From: CAYUHZ01 sp964444625
Lineage (GTDB): Bacteria > Patescibacteriota > Patescibacteriia > Patescibacteriales > GWC2-42-12
DNA: 23,337 nucleotides
Direction: 5' to 3'
Assembly: GCA_964444625.1 (NCBI GenBank)
Contig: CAYUHZ010000010.1
Coordinates: 1 to 23,337 of the forward strand
Of this stretch, positions 6,724-13,777 are shown piece after piece. The first letter of the stretch is position 1. Every line of letters starts with the position of its first letter. The notes beneath the pieces are model-generated. The model was not told where the DNA came from. It saw only the letters and a program-made list of their open reading frames with translations, and did no database searches. The position numbers and the translations under genes were made by a program.

Positions 6724-7191
6724 ATGAGAGGTAAACAAGCGTCAAAAAGAAAAATTGATAAAGATCCGAAATATAATGATCCGGATATCGCTAAATTAAC
6801 GAACTATATTATGCGCGATGGCAAGAAGACCACTGCACAGAAGATAGTATTTAATTGTTTGGAAATTATTAAAGAAAAAAGCAAACAAGATCCCAGACAT
6901 GTGTTTAATAAGGCATTGAAGCAAGTCGGGCCGTTATTGGAAATACGCGGTCGCCGAGTGGGCGGAGCCAACTATCAGATTCCTTACCAGGTAAGAGGGG
7001 AAAGACGTTTTAATCTTGCTTGTCGTTGGATTATTACCGCAGCCAATACCCGCAAAGGAAGACCAATGGCTGAAAAACTGGCTGAAGAAATTCTAGATGC
7101 CAGTCGTGGCGAGGGTGCGGCAGTCAAGAAGAGAATTGATGTGCATCGTATGGCTGAATCAAACAAAGCTTTCGCGCATTTTGCCAGATAA
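6724..7191 (+). CDS. rpsG: 30S ribosomal protein S7 (uS7)
   Basis: S7 is the primary assembly protein of the 30S head and lies next to the E-site tRNA. The protein has 155 aa, the usual length. Family landmarks are visible: DPKYNDPDIAKLTNYIMRDGKK near the N-terminus (15-36), then RGRRVGGANYQIPYQVR (75-91), and the C-terminal HRMAESNKAFAHFAR. The start MRGKQASKR agrees with the family, and the ATG follows an A/T-rich tract without Shine-Dalgarno. Classic str-operon position between rpsL and fusA; in E. coli S7 represses its own operon, but the corresponding RNA site is not identifiable here. Confidence 0.98.
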   Translation: MRGKQASKRKIDKDPKYNDPDIAKLTNYIMRDGKKTTAQKIVFNCLEIIKEKSKQDPRHVFNKALKQVGPLLEIRGRRVGGANYQIPYQVRGERRFNLACRWIITAANTRKGRPMAEKLAEEILDASRGEGAAVKKRIDVHRMAESNKAFAHFAR

Positions 7192-7193
7192 AC

Positions 7194-7265
7194 AATTCGC
7201 GTCAGGCGTGATAATCAAGCGCTAAACGCGAATTTTTAGTCTAAATTTTTTGCAGACAAATTTAG
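7194..7265 (+). promoter_or_regulatory. Two hairpins in the rpsG-fusA spacer
   Basis: AATTCGCG (7194-7201) is perfectly complementary to CGCGAATT (7227-7234) and is followed by TTTTTAG, so it could terminate or attenuate. A second perfect 8-bp stem, CTAAATTT (7241-7248) with AAATTTAG (7258-7265), follows. A short alternative pairing (GTCT 7239-7242 with AGAC 7254-7257) competes with the second stem. A weak promoter-like pair (TTGCAG 7250-7255, TATAAA 7272-7277, 16-bp spacer) overlaps this region, but its -35 is poor. Confidence 0.5.
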
Positions 7266-7287
7266 TTAAGATATAAAATAAAACTTT

Positions 7288-9375
7288 ATGCCCAGAGAAT
7301 ATAGCTTAGATAAAACAAGAAATATTGGTATTATTGCCCATATTGACGCGGGAAAAACCACTATTTCCGAGCGCATTCTTTTTTATACCGGCAAGAAGCA
7401 TAAGATCGGCGAAGTTCATGAAGGAGCGGCGGAAATGGATTGGATGGAACAAGAGCGCGAGCGCGGCATCACTATAACTAGCGCCGCCACTACTTGTTTC
7501 TGGAAGGATTGCCGGATCAATCTGATTGATACTCCCGGGCACGTTGATTTTACCGCTGAAGTTGAAAGGTCGTTGCGCGTTTTGGATGGCGGCGTGGTTG
7601 CCTTTGACGGAGTAGCTGGCGTAGAGCCTCAGTCGGAAACAGTTTGGCGCCAAGCGGATAAATATAAAGTTCCTCGTTTGGCTTTCGTCAATAAAATGGA
7701 TCGCACAGGAGCTAATTTCTATAAAGACTTAGAAGCAATTCATAAAAGATTGACCAAAAAAGCTTTCCCCGTACAGTTGCCAATCGGCGCTGAAAATAAC
7801 TTCAAAGGCATTATAGATTTATTAGAACGTAAAGCCAGGGTTTATCTGGATGACCTGGGCACCAAGTGGGAGGATGTGGAGATTCCTGAAGACATGAAGG
7901 AGGAAAGCGAAAAATTTCGCGCCGAATTAATGGAAGCAATAGTAGAAAATAACGAAGAATTGATGAATAAGTATTTGGCCGGAGAAGAGTTGTCTTTGGA
8001 GAGCGTCAAGAAAGAATTGCGCGAAGCTGTGATTAGCAACAGGATCGTTCCGGTATTATGCGGTAGCGCCTTAAAAAATAAAGGCGTGCAGTTTTTGCTT
8101 GATGCGGTAGTTGAATATTTGCCATCTCCATTGGACGTTCCAGCCTTAGTCGGTTTTGATCCGGCCAACGAAGAAACGAAGATTCAAGTCAACCCTTCAG
8201 ACGGGGAGCCTTTTGCCGCGTTGGCTTTTAAAATAGCTACTGACCCCTATGTTGGGAAGCTTTGCTTTATCAGGGTGTATAGCGGTGTTTTACAATCAGG
8301 TTCATATGTAGTAAATACTTCCAACGGCACCAGAGAGAGAATTGGTCGCATTGTCAGGTTGCACGCAAACCATCGTGAAGAAGTGCAAGAAGTTTATGCC
8401 GGAGAAATCGCCGCCGCCATTGGATTAAAAAGCACTACTACCGGCAACACATTATGCGATGACTCCAGATTGGTGGTGCTTGAATCAATTACCTTCCCTG
8501 ATCCGGTTATTTCCGTAGCGATAGAGCCAAAAACCAAGGCGGATCAAGAAAAGATGGGTATCGCCTTGTCTAAACTATCAGAAGAGGATCCGACCTTCAG
8601 GGTGAAGAGCGATGAAGAAACCACGCAGACTATTATTTGGGGCATGGGAGAGTTGCATCTAGACATTATTGTAGATCGAATGAAACGTGAATTCAAAGTG
8701 GAAGCTAATATCGGCAAACCTCAAGTAGCCTATCGCGAAACCATTAAGAATAAAGCGGAAGCCGAAGGCAAATACATCAGACAGTCAGGCGGACGCGGAC
8801 AATATGGTCATTGTTGGATAAGATTGGAACCGAACGAAGTAGGCAAGGGCTATGAATTTAAAGACGAAGTGAAGGGCGGTTCCATTCCTAGGGAATTTAT
8901 TCCAGCTATTGATAAGGGCATCAAGGAAGCGCTAGACAAGGGCATTTTGGCTGGTTATCCGGTAGTTGATGTAAGGGTGGCGGTATTTGACGGCAGTTTT
9001 CATGAAGTTGACTCTTCTGAGGCGGCTTTTAAAATCGCCGGATCTTTGGCTTTCCAAGATGCCGCCAAAAAAGCTAGTCCGATTATTCTTGAGCCGATTA
9101 TGAAAGTTGAAGCAGTTACTCCGGAAGAATTTATGGGTGATGTGATAGGCGATTTAAATTCCAAGCGCGCTCAGATTGAAGAGATGGGCGAAAGAGCAGG
9201 GGTTAAAGTGGTTAGCGCCAAGGTGCCTTTGTCGGAAATGTTCGGTTATGCAACCAAATTAAGATCAATGAGCCAAGGCAGGGCTAGTTATAGCATGGAG
9301 TTTGCCCATTATGCTGAAGTGCCAAGAAATGTCGCAGAAACCATCATTGGGCAAAAGGCTAATCAAGGCAAATAA
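7288..9375 (+). CDS. fusA: Elongation factor G
   Basis: EF-G is the GTPase that drives mRNA-tRNA translocation on the ribosome and, with RRF, helps recycle it. The 695-aa protein has the full five-domain length. GTPase motifs: AHIDAGKTT (18-26, G1), RGITI (59-63, G2), DTPGHVDF (81-88, G3), NKMD (135-138, G4) and CGSALKNKG (G5). Domain IV is complete (SGGRGQYGHCWIRLEP and the tip region), and domain V ends with RSMSQGRASYSMEFAHYAEVP. No truncation or resistance-type change is obvious. It lies 96 nt after rpsG, a spacer long enough to hold the hairpins listed there. Confidence 0.99.
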   Translation: MPREYSLDKTRNIGIIAHIDAGKTTISERILFYTGKKHKIGEVHEGAAEMDWMEQERERGITITSAATTCFWKDCRINLIDTPGHVDFTAEVERSLRVLDGGVVAFDGVAGVEPQSETVWRQADKYKVPRLAFVNKMDRTGANFYKDLEAIHKRLTKKAFPVQLPIGAENNFKGIIDLLERKARVYLDDLGTKWEDVEIPEDMKEESEKFRAELMEAIVENNEELMNKYLAGEELSLESVKKELREAVISNRIVPVLCGSALKNKGVQFLLDAVVEYLPSPLDVPALVGFDPANEETKIQVNPSDGEPFAALAFKIATDPYVGKLCFIRVYSGVLQSGSYVVNTSNGTRERIGRIVRLHANHREEVQEVYAGEIAAAIGLKSTTTGNTLCDDSRLVVLESITFPDPVISVAIEPKTKADQEKMGIALSKLSEEDPTFRVKSDEETTQTIIWGMGELHLDIIVDRMKREFKVEANIGKPQVAYRETIKNKAEAEGKYIRQSGGRGQYGHCWIRLEPNEVGKGYEFKDEVKGGSIPREFIPAIDKGIKEALDKGILAGYPVVDVRVAVFDGSFHEVDSSEAAFKIAGSLAFQDAAKKASPIILEPIMKVEAVTPEEFMGDVIGDLNSKRAQIEEMGERAGVKVVSAKVPLSEMFGYATKLRSMSQGRASYSMEFAHYAEVPRNVAETIIGQKANQGK

Positions 9376-9405
9376 AGCTATTTAATATTAGGTTAAAAAA
9401 TTGAT

Positions 9406-9434
9406 TTGACAAGAAACTTTCAAGCCAATATAAT
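9406..9434 (+). promoter_or_regulatory. Consensus sigma-70 promoter after fusA
   Basis: TTGACA (9406-9411), a 17-bp spacer and TATAAT (9429-9434): both hexamers match the consensus perfectly. Transcription should begin near 9441, about 26 nt before the small gene at 9467, and probably continues into tuf and beyond. This is the best promoter in the window. Confidence 0.9.
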
Positions 9435-9466
9435 AAACTAATGATTAATTTCTTGAATATTGGTTT

Positions 9467-9883
9467 ATGAATGAACAATTGCAAAAAGTAATCAGTTTGA
9501 TTAGGAAAACTGGCGATAGGTTGATAATTTTTGATCGAGTTCGCCCAGAAGAAACATATGTCGTCATGGGCCTGAAGGATTATGAAAACATCGCCATCGG
9601 CAGGAGTGAAGTAAGGGGATTGACAGAGGAAGAATTACTTGATAAAATAAATCGCGATATCGCAATCTGGAAAAGCGATCAGGAAAACCACAATTATTCG
9701 ATAAATCTATTAAATTTAACTTCAAAATTAGATTTATCCAATAACATTGAAGGTTACAGCGCAAAAAAGAAAAAAACAAATAAAGACTGGGCGATTCCCG
9801 AAGATCGCAAACAATTCGCAGAAGAAGTGATTGACAGTTCGGAAGAAGAAGACAGGCAATATCTAGAAGAAATATTAGTTTAA
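9467..9883 (+). CDS. Small protein of unknown function upstream of tuf (138 aa)
   Basis: The N-terminal ~60 residues read like a short beta/alpha unit (GDRLIIFDR, then TYVVMGLKDYENIAI). This is loosely reminiscent of the N-terminal part of Phd/YefM-type antitoxins, which have a similar 'p-x-V-h-x-L-x-D-Y-E' pattern. Next come LTEEELLDKINRDIAIWKS, a lysine-rich linker near 100-108 (KKKKTNKDW), and an acidic C-terminus (SSEEEDRQYLEEI). No toxin partner is adjacent; the neighbours are fusA and tuf. It has its own perfect promoter and lies 120 nt before tuf, so it may be co-expressed with EF-Tu. The resemblance is weak, and I assign no function. Uninterrupted frame and promoter support a real gene. 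Confidence 0.8.
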   Translation: MNEQLQKVISLIRKTGDRLIIFDRVRPEETYVVMGLKDYENIAIGRSEVRGLTEEELLDKINRDIAIWKSDQENHNYSINLLNLTSKLDLSNNIEGYSAKKKKTNKDWAIPEDRKQFAEEVIDSSEEEDRQYLEEILV

Positions 9884-9914
9884 TTAGTAACAATATTAAT
9901 AATAATTTAAAGAA

Positions 9915-9991
9915 GACGGCTGGTTGCCCGCCTTTTATCTATCTAAGGGCAAATAACCTCGTCACCAAAAGGTGAAATCAAGAGGGCCGTT
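9915..9991 (+). ncRNA. Structured 5' leader of tuf, predicted three-way junction
   Basis: The 120-nt spacer before tuf contains three mutually compatible helices. P1: 9916-9920 (ACGGC) with 9986-9990 (GCCGT), plus a G-U pair at 9915/9991. P2: 9924-9929 (TTGCCC) with 9947-9952 (GGGCAA), 17-nt loop. P3: 9957-9960 (CCTC) with 9982-9985 (GAGG), topped by 9963-9966 (CACC) and 9971-9974 (GGTG) around an AAAA loop. An A-rich linker of about 12 nt leads to the tuf ATG. There is no intrinsic terminator tail, so any control would be translational or by mRNA stability. I do not recognise it as a named RNA family. Confidence 0.55.
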
Positions 9992-10003
9992 CAAAAAAAA
10001 TAT

Positions 10004-11191
10004 ATGGCAGAAAAATTTGAACGCACAAAACCCCATGTCAATGTCGGCACAATCGGCCATGTTGACCATGGTAAAACAACTTTAACAGCAGCCATGCTGC
10101 AAGTGATGAAGGCTAAGGGCATGAGAGCCACAGATAAGGGAGTTGATCAAATAGATGCCGCTCCGGAAGAAAAGGAAAGAGGCATCACTATCGCCACTTG
10201 CCATGTCGAGTATGAATCGGAAAAAAGACATTATGCTCATGTTGACTGTCCGGGGCACGCTGATTATGTCAAGAATATGATCACCGGAGCCGCTCAAATG
10301 GACGGAGCTATCTTAGTGGTAGCAGCTACCGATGGTCCAATGCCACAAACCAGAGAACATATCATTTTAGCTCGTCAGGTCGGAGTTCCTTATATTGTAG
10401 TGTTTTTGAATAAATGCGATATGGTGGAAGATAAGGAACTGATCGATTTAGTTGAAGAAGAAATCAGGGAGTTGTTGAAAAAATATGAATTTCCAGGAGA
10501 CCAAACTCCAATCATCAGAGGTAGTGCTTTGAAAGCTCTGCAGAACCCATCAGGTGAAGACGGCAAGGCGATTGAAGATTTGGTTAAAGCCCTAGATGAT
10601 TATATTCCTGAACCACAGCGCGATACCGATAAAACTTTCTTGATGCCGGTTGAGGACATTTTCACTATTGAAGGTCGGGGTACGGTCGTTACTGGTAGAA
10701 TTGAAAGAGGTATTGTTAAGTTAAACGATGAAGTTGATATTATCGGTTTAACAGAAACCAAGAAGACCGTTATTACCGGCATCGAAATGTTTAACAAATC
10801 ATTAGACGAGGGCAGAGCCGGAGATAATGCCGGCTTATTGCTCCGTGGTACCAAGAAGAATGAAGTGGAAAGAGGTCAAGTGTTGGCTAAACCCGGATCA
10901 GTTAATCCCCACACAGAATATGAAGCAGAAGTTTATATTTTATCCAAAGAAGAAGGCGGACGCCATAAACCATTTTTCAAAGGTTATAAGCCGCAATTTT
11001 ATATCCGCACCACTGATGTAACTGGAGAAGTAGAATTGCCGGAAGGCACCGAAATGGTTATGCCGGGCGACACAGTTAATTTAAAAGTTAAGCTGATTGC
11101 CCCAATTGCTTTGGAGGAAAAACAGAAATTTGCTATCAGGGAAGGCGGCAAAACAGTAGGCGCTGGAGTAGTTACCAAGATTATCAAATAG
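10004..11191 (+). CDS. tuf: Elongation factor Tu
   Basis: EF-Tu delivers aminoacyl-tRNA to the ribosomal A site using GTP. At 395 aa it is full length, with three domains. Motifs: GHVDHGKT (18-25, P loop), RGITI (59-63), DCPGHADY (81-88, with His85 the catalytic histidine equivalent), NKCD (136-139) and GSALKAL. Domain 2 begins near FLMPVEDIFTIEGRGTVVTGR, and domain 3 ends with EGGKTVGAGVVTKI. The start MAEKFERTKPHVNVGTIGHVD is the canonical N-terminus. There is no Shine-Dalgarno; the ATG follows an A run and the structured leader. A separate promoter upstream of the preceding small gene gives it expression independent of rpsL-fusA. Confidence 0.99.
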   Translation: MAEKFERTKPHVNVGTIGHVDHGKTTLTAAMLQVMKAKGMRATDKGVDQIDAAPEEKERGITIATCHVEYESEKRHYAHVDCPGHADYVKNMITGAAQMDGAILVVAATDGPMPQTREHIILARQVGVPYIVVFLNKCDMVEDKELIDLVEEEIRELLKKYEFPGDQTPIIRGSALKALQNPSGEDGKAIEDLVKALDDYIPEPQRDTDKTFLMPVEDIFTIEGRGTVVTGRIERGIVKLNDEVDIIGLTETKKTVITGIEMFNKSLDEGRAGDNAGLLLRGTKKNEVERGQVLAKPGSVNPHTEYEAEVYILSKEEGGRHKPFFKGYKPQFYIRTTDVTGEVELPEGTEMVMPGDTVNLKVKLIAPIALEEKQKFAIREGGKTVGAGVVTKIIK

Positions 11192-11202
11192 AAGATAGAT
11201 AG

Positions 11203-11234
11203 TTTTCTTCCTCAGAGCAGTTTGAGGAGGAAAA
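11203..11234 (+). terminator. Strong hairpin between tuf and rpsJ
   Basis: TTTTCTTCCTCA (11203-11214) pairs along all 12 positions (one G-U) with TGAGGAGGAAAA (11223-11234), with an 8-nt loop. The tail (AATCTGTTTTT) is only partly T-rich, so termination is likely incomplete. It would reduce read-through from tuf into rpsJ or define the 3' end of a tuf mRNA. The GAGGAGG in its right arm resembles a Shine-Dalgarno but is ~40 nt from the rpsJ start. Confidence 0.6.
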
Positions 11235-11271
11235 ATCTGTTTTTAAATTTATATTTATAACAAACAATTTA

Positions 11272-11634
11272 ATGACTGATGAAAAAAAAGACAAACAGGA
11301 TTCAAAAACAAAAAATTCCCCGGAAGAAATAAAACAGAGAATCCGCATTAAAATCAAGGCCTTTGACCACAAAATCATCGACCAGTCCACCAAGACGATC
11401 ATTGAAGCCGCCACCAGAAGCGGAGCTCAGGTTTTTGGACCGATCCCTCTGCCGATTGAAAAGAAGAAATATACCGTCAACCGTTCAACTTTTGTGCACA
11501 AAGACGCCAGAGATCAGTTTGAAATGAGAATCCATAAGAGATTGGTAGATATAATCGAGCCCACCGGCAAGACTATCGAGCTGTTAAGCAGTTTAAGTTT
11601 GCCAGCAGGCGTGGACGTTGAAATTAAGATGTAG
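11272..11634 (+). CDS. rpsJ: 30S ribosomal protein S10 (uS10)
   Basis: S10 is a 30S head protein (and, in other bacteria, the NusE antitermination partner). The core RIRIKIKAFDHKIIDQSTKTI begins only at about residue 23; the first ~22 residues are a charged extension (MTDEKKDKQDSKTKNSPEE) absent from E. coli S10. The conserved VFGPIPLPIEKKKYTV, then VHKDARDQFEMRIHKRLVDI, and the C-terminal LPAGVDVEIKM are intact; 120 aa against ~103. Co-located with tuf, as in many bacteria, but set apart from rplC by 200 nt, where hairpins suggest a transcriptional break. Confidence 0.97.
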   Translation: MTDEKKDKQDSKTKNSPEEIKQRIRIKIKAFDHKIIDQSTKTIIEAATRSGAQVFGPIPLPIEKKKYTVNRSTFVHKDARDQFEMRIHKRLVDIIEPTGKTIELLSSLSLPAGVDVEIKM

Positions 11635-11834
11635 TTAGTTAGACCTTAATCGGTCGAATAGTCGTCTGATTTTTTTAGTAATCTCGCTGTCTGGCGAGCA
11701 GTGCTGAAAGAAAAACTGCGCTATATCTCAGGAGTTAAAATTAATTAACAAAAACAGCAAAATCAAGCTTAACAGTAATTAGTTTTTTGCTGGCTTTGTC
11801 ATTAAGACCAGTTTTTTTATTTTAGAAATGTTTT
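11635..11834 (+). promoter_or_regulatory. rplC leader with attenuator-like alternative hairpins
   Basis: The 200-nt space between rpsJ and rplC holds ordered stems. CTCGC/GCGAG lies at 11683-11687/11694-11698. GCAGT/ACTGC lies at 11698-11702/11715-11719. Then come two mutually exclusive structures. CAGCAAAA (11755-11762) pairs with TTTTGCTG (11785-11792). The overlapping CTGGCTT (11790-11796) pairs with AAG-A-CCAG (11804-11811), directly followed by TTTTTTTATTTT. The second is a plausible intrinsic terminator and the first its antiterminator. In E. coli the S10 leader is the L4-sensing site, but it lies before rpsJ; the ligand here is unknown. I see no good internal promoter. Confidence 0.6.
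11639..11676 (+). terminator. Candidate terminator after rpsJ
   Basis: TTAGAC (11639-11644) pairs with GTCTGA (11664-11669, one G-U), immediately followed by seven T residues and AG. An alternative small hairpin, GACC (11642-11645) with GGTC (11652-11655), competes with it. The stem is short, so efficiency is uncertain. Confidence 0.4.
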
Positions 11835-12569
11835 ATGAAATTTATCATAGGAAAAAAAATTGAAATGACTCAAGTTTGGGAAGGCGAAAAGGTGGTTGCC
11901 GTTACCAGGATTCAAGCTGGACCATGCGTTGTGTCGCAAATAAAAACCAAGAAGCAGGATGGTTATGAAGCGATCCAGCTAGGTTTTGGTTCAAGAAAAG
12001 AAAAAAACATTAAAAAACCGCAGCTAGGCCATTTGGCAAAAATCACCAAGGCGCAACCAAAAGTGAAAATCAATTTTTCTTTATTAAAAGAGTTCAAGGC
12101 GCCGGCCGAGAAATTATCAGTTGGCGATGTGATACAAGTTGATTCTTTTGCCGCAGGCGATGTGATACAAGTTACCGGTATTTCAAAAGGTAAAGGTTTT
12201 CAAGGCGTAGTTAAGCGCCATGGCTTCCATGGACATCCAAAAACCCATGGACACAAAGATCAATTGCGCATGCCTGGTTCTATCGGAGCGGGCGGAGTAC
12301 AGCATGTTTTCAAAGGTACTCGCATGGCAGGAAGAATGGGCGGGGAGCAGGTTACCACCACCAATTTGAAAGTGGTTGAGGTTTTAGCCGAGACTAATGA
12401 ATTATTAGTTAAGGGCGCGGTTCCCGGAGCTAGGAATTCTTATGTTTTTATCAGTGGTCCGGGAGAATTGAAGATTGGTCAACCTCAAGAAGAAAAACAG
12501 GAAACTCCGGTGTTTGAACCAATTGCTGAAGAAATTAAACAAGAAAGCGACAAAACAGAACAGAAATAA
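11835..12569 (+). CDS. rplC: 50S ribosomal protein L3 (uL3)
   Basis: L3 is an early 50S assembly protein that reaches the peptidyl transferase centre. The start MKFIIGKKIEMTQVW and the core TGISKGKGFQGVVKRHGFHG, followed by GSIGAG and GTRMAGRMGGEQVTT, are diagnostic. Residues ~97-113 contain GDVIQV twice, encoded by an exact 18-bp direct repeat (12123-12140 and 12156-12173). The C-terminus carries ~28 extra acidic/glutamine-rich residues (EEKQETPVFEPIAEEIKQ), for 244 aa against ~209 in E. coli. It is the first gene after the attenuator-like leader and is 33 nt from rplD. Confidence 0.98.
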   Translation: MKFIIGKKIEMTQVWEGEKVVAVTRIQAGPCVVSQIKTKKQDGYEAIQLGFGSRKEKNIKKPQLGHLAKITKAQPKVKINFSLLKEFKAPAEKLSVGDVIQVDSFAAGDVIQVTGISKGKGFQGVVKRHGFHGHPKTHGHKDQLRMPGSIGAGGVQHVFKGTRMAGRMGGEQVTTTNLKVVEVLAETNELLVKGAVPGARNSYVFISGPGELKIGQPQEEKQETPVFEPIAEEIKQESDKTEQK

Positions 12570-12602
12570 AATTTTATTGAACTAAAACTATACTGATATA
12601 AT

Positions 12603-13274
12603 ATGGCAATTAAAATAAAAATTTATAATCAGCAAGCGGAACCGGCTGGAGAAATGGAGCTTGATTCAAGAATATTTGGCAAAAAGGTAAATTCAGCACT
12701 AGTCCACCAAGCAGTGGTGGCGCAGATGGCCAATCAGCGCCAAGTTTTGGCGCACACCAAGACCAAGGGAGAGGTTCGCGGCGGAGGCAAGAAGCCATGG
12801 AGGCAAAAAGGAACCGGTCGGGCAAGAGTAGGCTCAAACCGCAGTCCGTTATGGCGCAGTGGCGGCATAACGTTTGGTCCAAGAGCTGATAGAAATTTCA
12901 GTTTGAAAATTAATCAAAAAATGAAACAAAACGCTTTGTTCATGGCTCTGTCTGACAAGGTAGCAAGTAGCAGGGCTTTTTTGCTTGATAAAGTCGATTT
13001 AAGCGAATACAAAACCAAGAACGCCAATCAGATCATCAAGAATATTGAAGCCAAACTGTTGCCAGTTGAAAAAAAACCGAAGTCAAAAGAAACCAGAAGC
13101 ATTCTGTTTGTTGATTGCGAAAAAAAAGATGAAAAAAAATACTCTTTCAGAAATTTAAGCGGAGTTAAGTTGTCGCACTTGGATGGCATAAATTTGGTAG
13201 AAATTTTAAAATATCGCTATTTGATTTTTACCACCGAGGCGATAAAAAAACTTGAAGAAAGGTACAAGAAATAA
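12603..13274 (+). CDS. rplD: 50S ribosomal protein L4 (uL4)
   Basis: L4 binds 23S rRNA domain I and its long loop lines the exit tunnel; in enterobacteria it also represses the S10 operon. The tunnel loop is clear: TKGEVRGGGKKPWRQKGTGR, then ARVGSNRSPLWRSGG and FGPRADRNF. The second half has a lysine-rich insertion (VEKKPKSKETRSI) and the conserved end (LVEILKYRYLIFTTEAIKKLEERY). At 223 aa it is slightly longer than usual. Start MAIKIKIYNQ is family-like. It ends one base before the likely rplW start, implying tight translational coupling. Confidence 0.97.
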   Translation: MAIKIKIYNQQAEPAGEMELDSRIFGKKVNSALVHQAVVAQMANQRQVLAHTKTKGEVRGGGKKPWRQKGTGRARVGSNRSPLWRSGGITFGPRADRNFSLKINQKMKQNALFMALSDKVASSRAFLLDKVDLSEYKTKNANQIIKNIEAKLLPVEKKPKSKETRSILFVDCEKKDEKKYSFRNLSGVKLSHLDGINLVEILKYRYLIFTTEAIKKLEERYKK

Positions 13275-13275
13275 T

Positions 13276-13743
13276 ATGGGATTATTCAACAAACAAAAAA
13301 CTGAAGATAAAAAATCATCGACCGAAGTTAAATCCAACAAGAAAACTAAAGTAACGGCTTCGGAAAAAACGACCAGCATGAAAGACCTTTATCAGTCTAG
13401 CGGAGCGGTTAAGCCGGTTGATGGAACGAAACAGCAAGAAAAAGCGATCGGCAACTTTCAACTAGCTCATCGCATATTGATTAAACCGTTAGTTACTGAA
13501 AAGGCGACCAATTTAGTAGCGGAAAACAAATATGTTTTTGCGGTGGCGATCAGTGCCAATAAGATCGAGATTGCCAAGGCAATCCAGCAAGTTTATGCTG
13601 TTAAGCCTTTAAATATCAGAGTTATTAGAATGGAGGGCAAGCAAACGAGATACGGTAGAACAAAGGGCAAGCGCAAAGACTGGAAAAAGGCCATAGTCGC
13701 TTTGCCTAAGGGCGCAACCATCAAAGTTTACGAGGGAGTATAA
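13276..13743 (+). CDS. rplW: 50S ribosomal protein L23 (uL23) with N-terminal extension
   Basis: L23 sits at the exit of the peptide tunnel and docks trigger factor, SRP and the SecYEG channel. The conserved domain starts near residue 66 (AHRILIKPLVTEKAT) and continues with KYVFAVAISANKIEIAKAIQ, then VYAVKPLNIRVIRM and YGRTKGKRKDWKKAIV. The ~60 residues before it are a lysine/serine-rich extension (MGLFNKQKTEDKKSS...). I prefer ATG 13276, one base after the rplD stop, over an in-frame upstream ATG at 13252 that would overlap rplD. 155 aa against ~100 in E. coli. The extension could reach nascent-chain factors at the tunnel exit, which is inference. Confidence 0.95.
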   Translation: MGLFNKQKTEDKKSSTEVKSNKKTKVTASEKTTSMKDLYQSSGAVKPVDGTKQQEKAIGNFQLAHRILIKPLVTEKATNLVAENKYVFAVAISANKIEIAKAIQQVYAVKPLNIRVIRMEGKQTRYGRTKGKRKDWKKAIVALPKGATIKVYEGV

Positions 13744-13777
13744 TTCATTTTTCAATTACCAATTTTCAATTAAGGAT

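Noticed and set aside
9467..9883. Toxin-antitoxin module near tuf
   Set aside because: The N-terminus only loosely resembles Phd-type antitoxins and no adjacent toxin gene exists.
12590..12605. Perfect extended -10 (TGATATAAT) before rplD
   Set aside because: It ends 2 bp before the ATG, so transcription would start inside the gene; no -35 at the right distance.
13252..13275. Upstream ATG for rplW
   Set aside because: It would overlap rplD by 23 nt and add 8 unrelated residues; ATG 13276 directly after the rplD stop is simpler.
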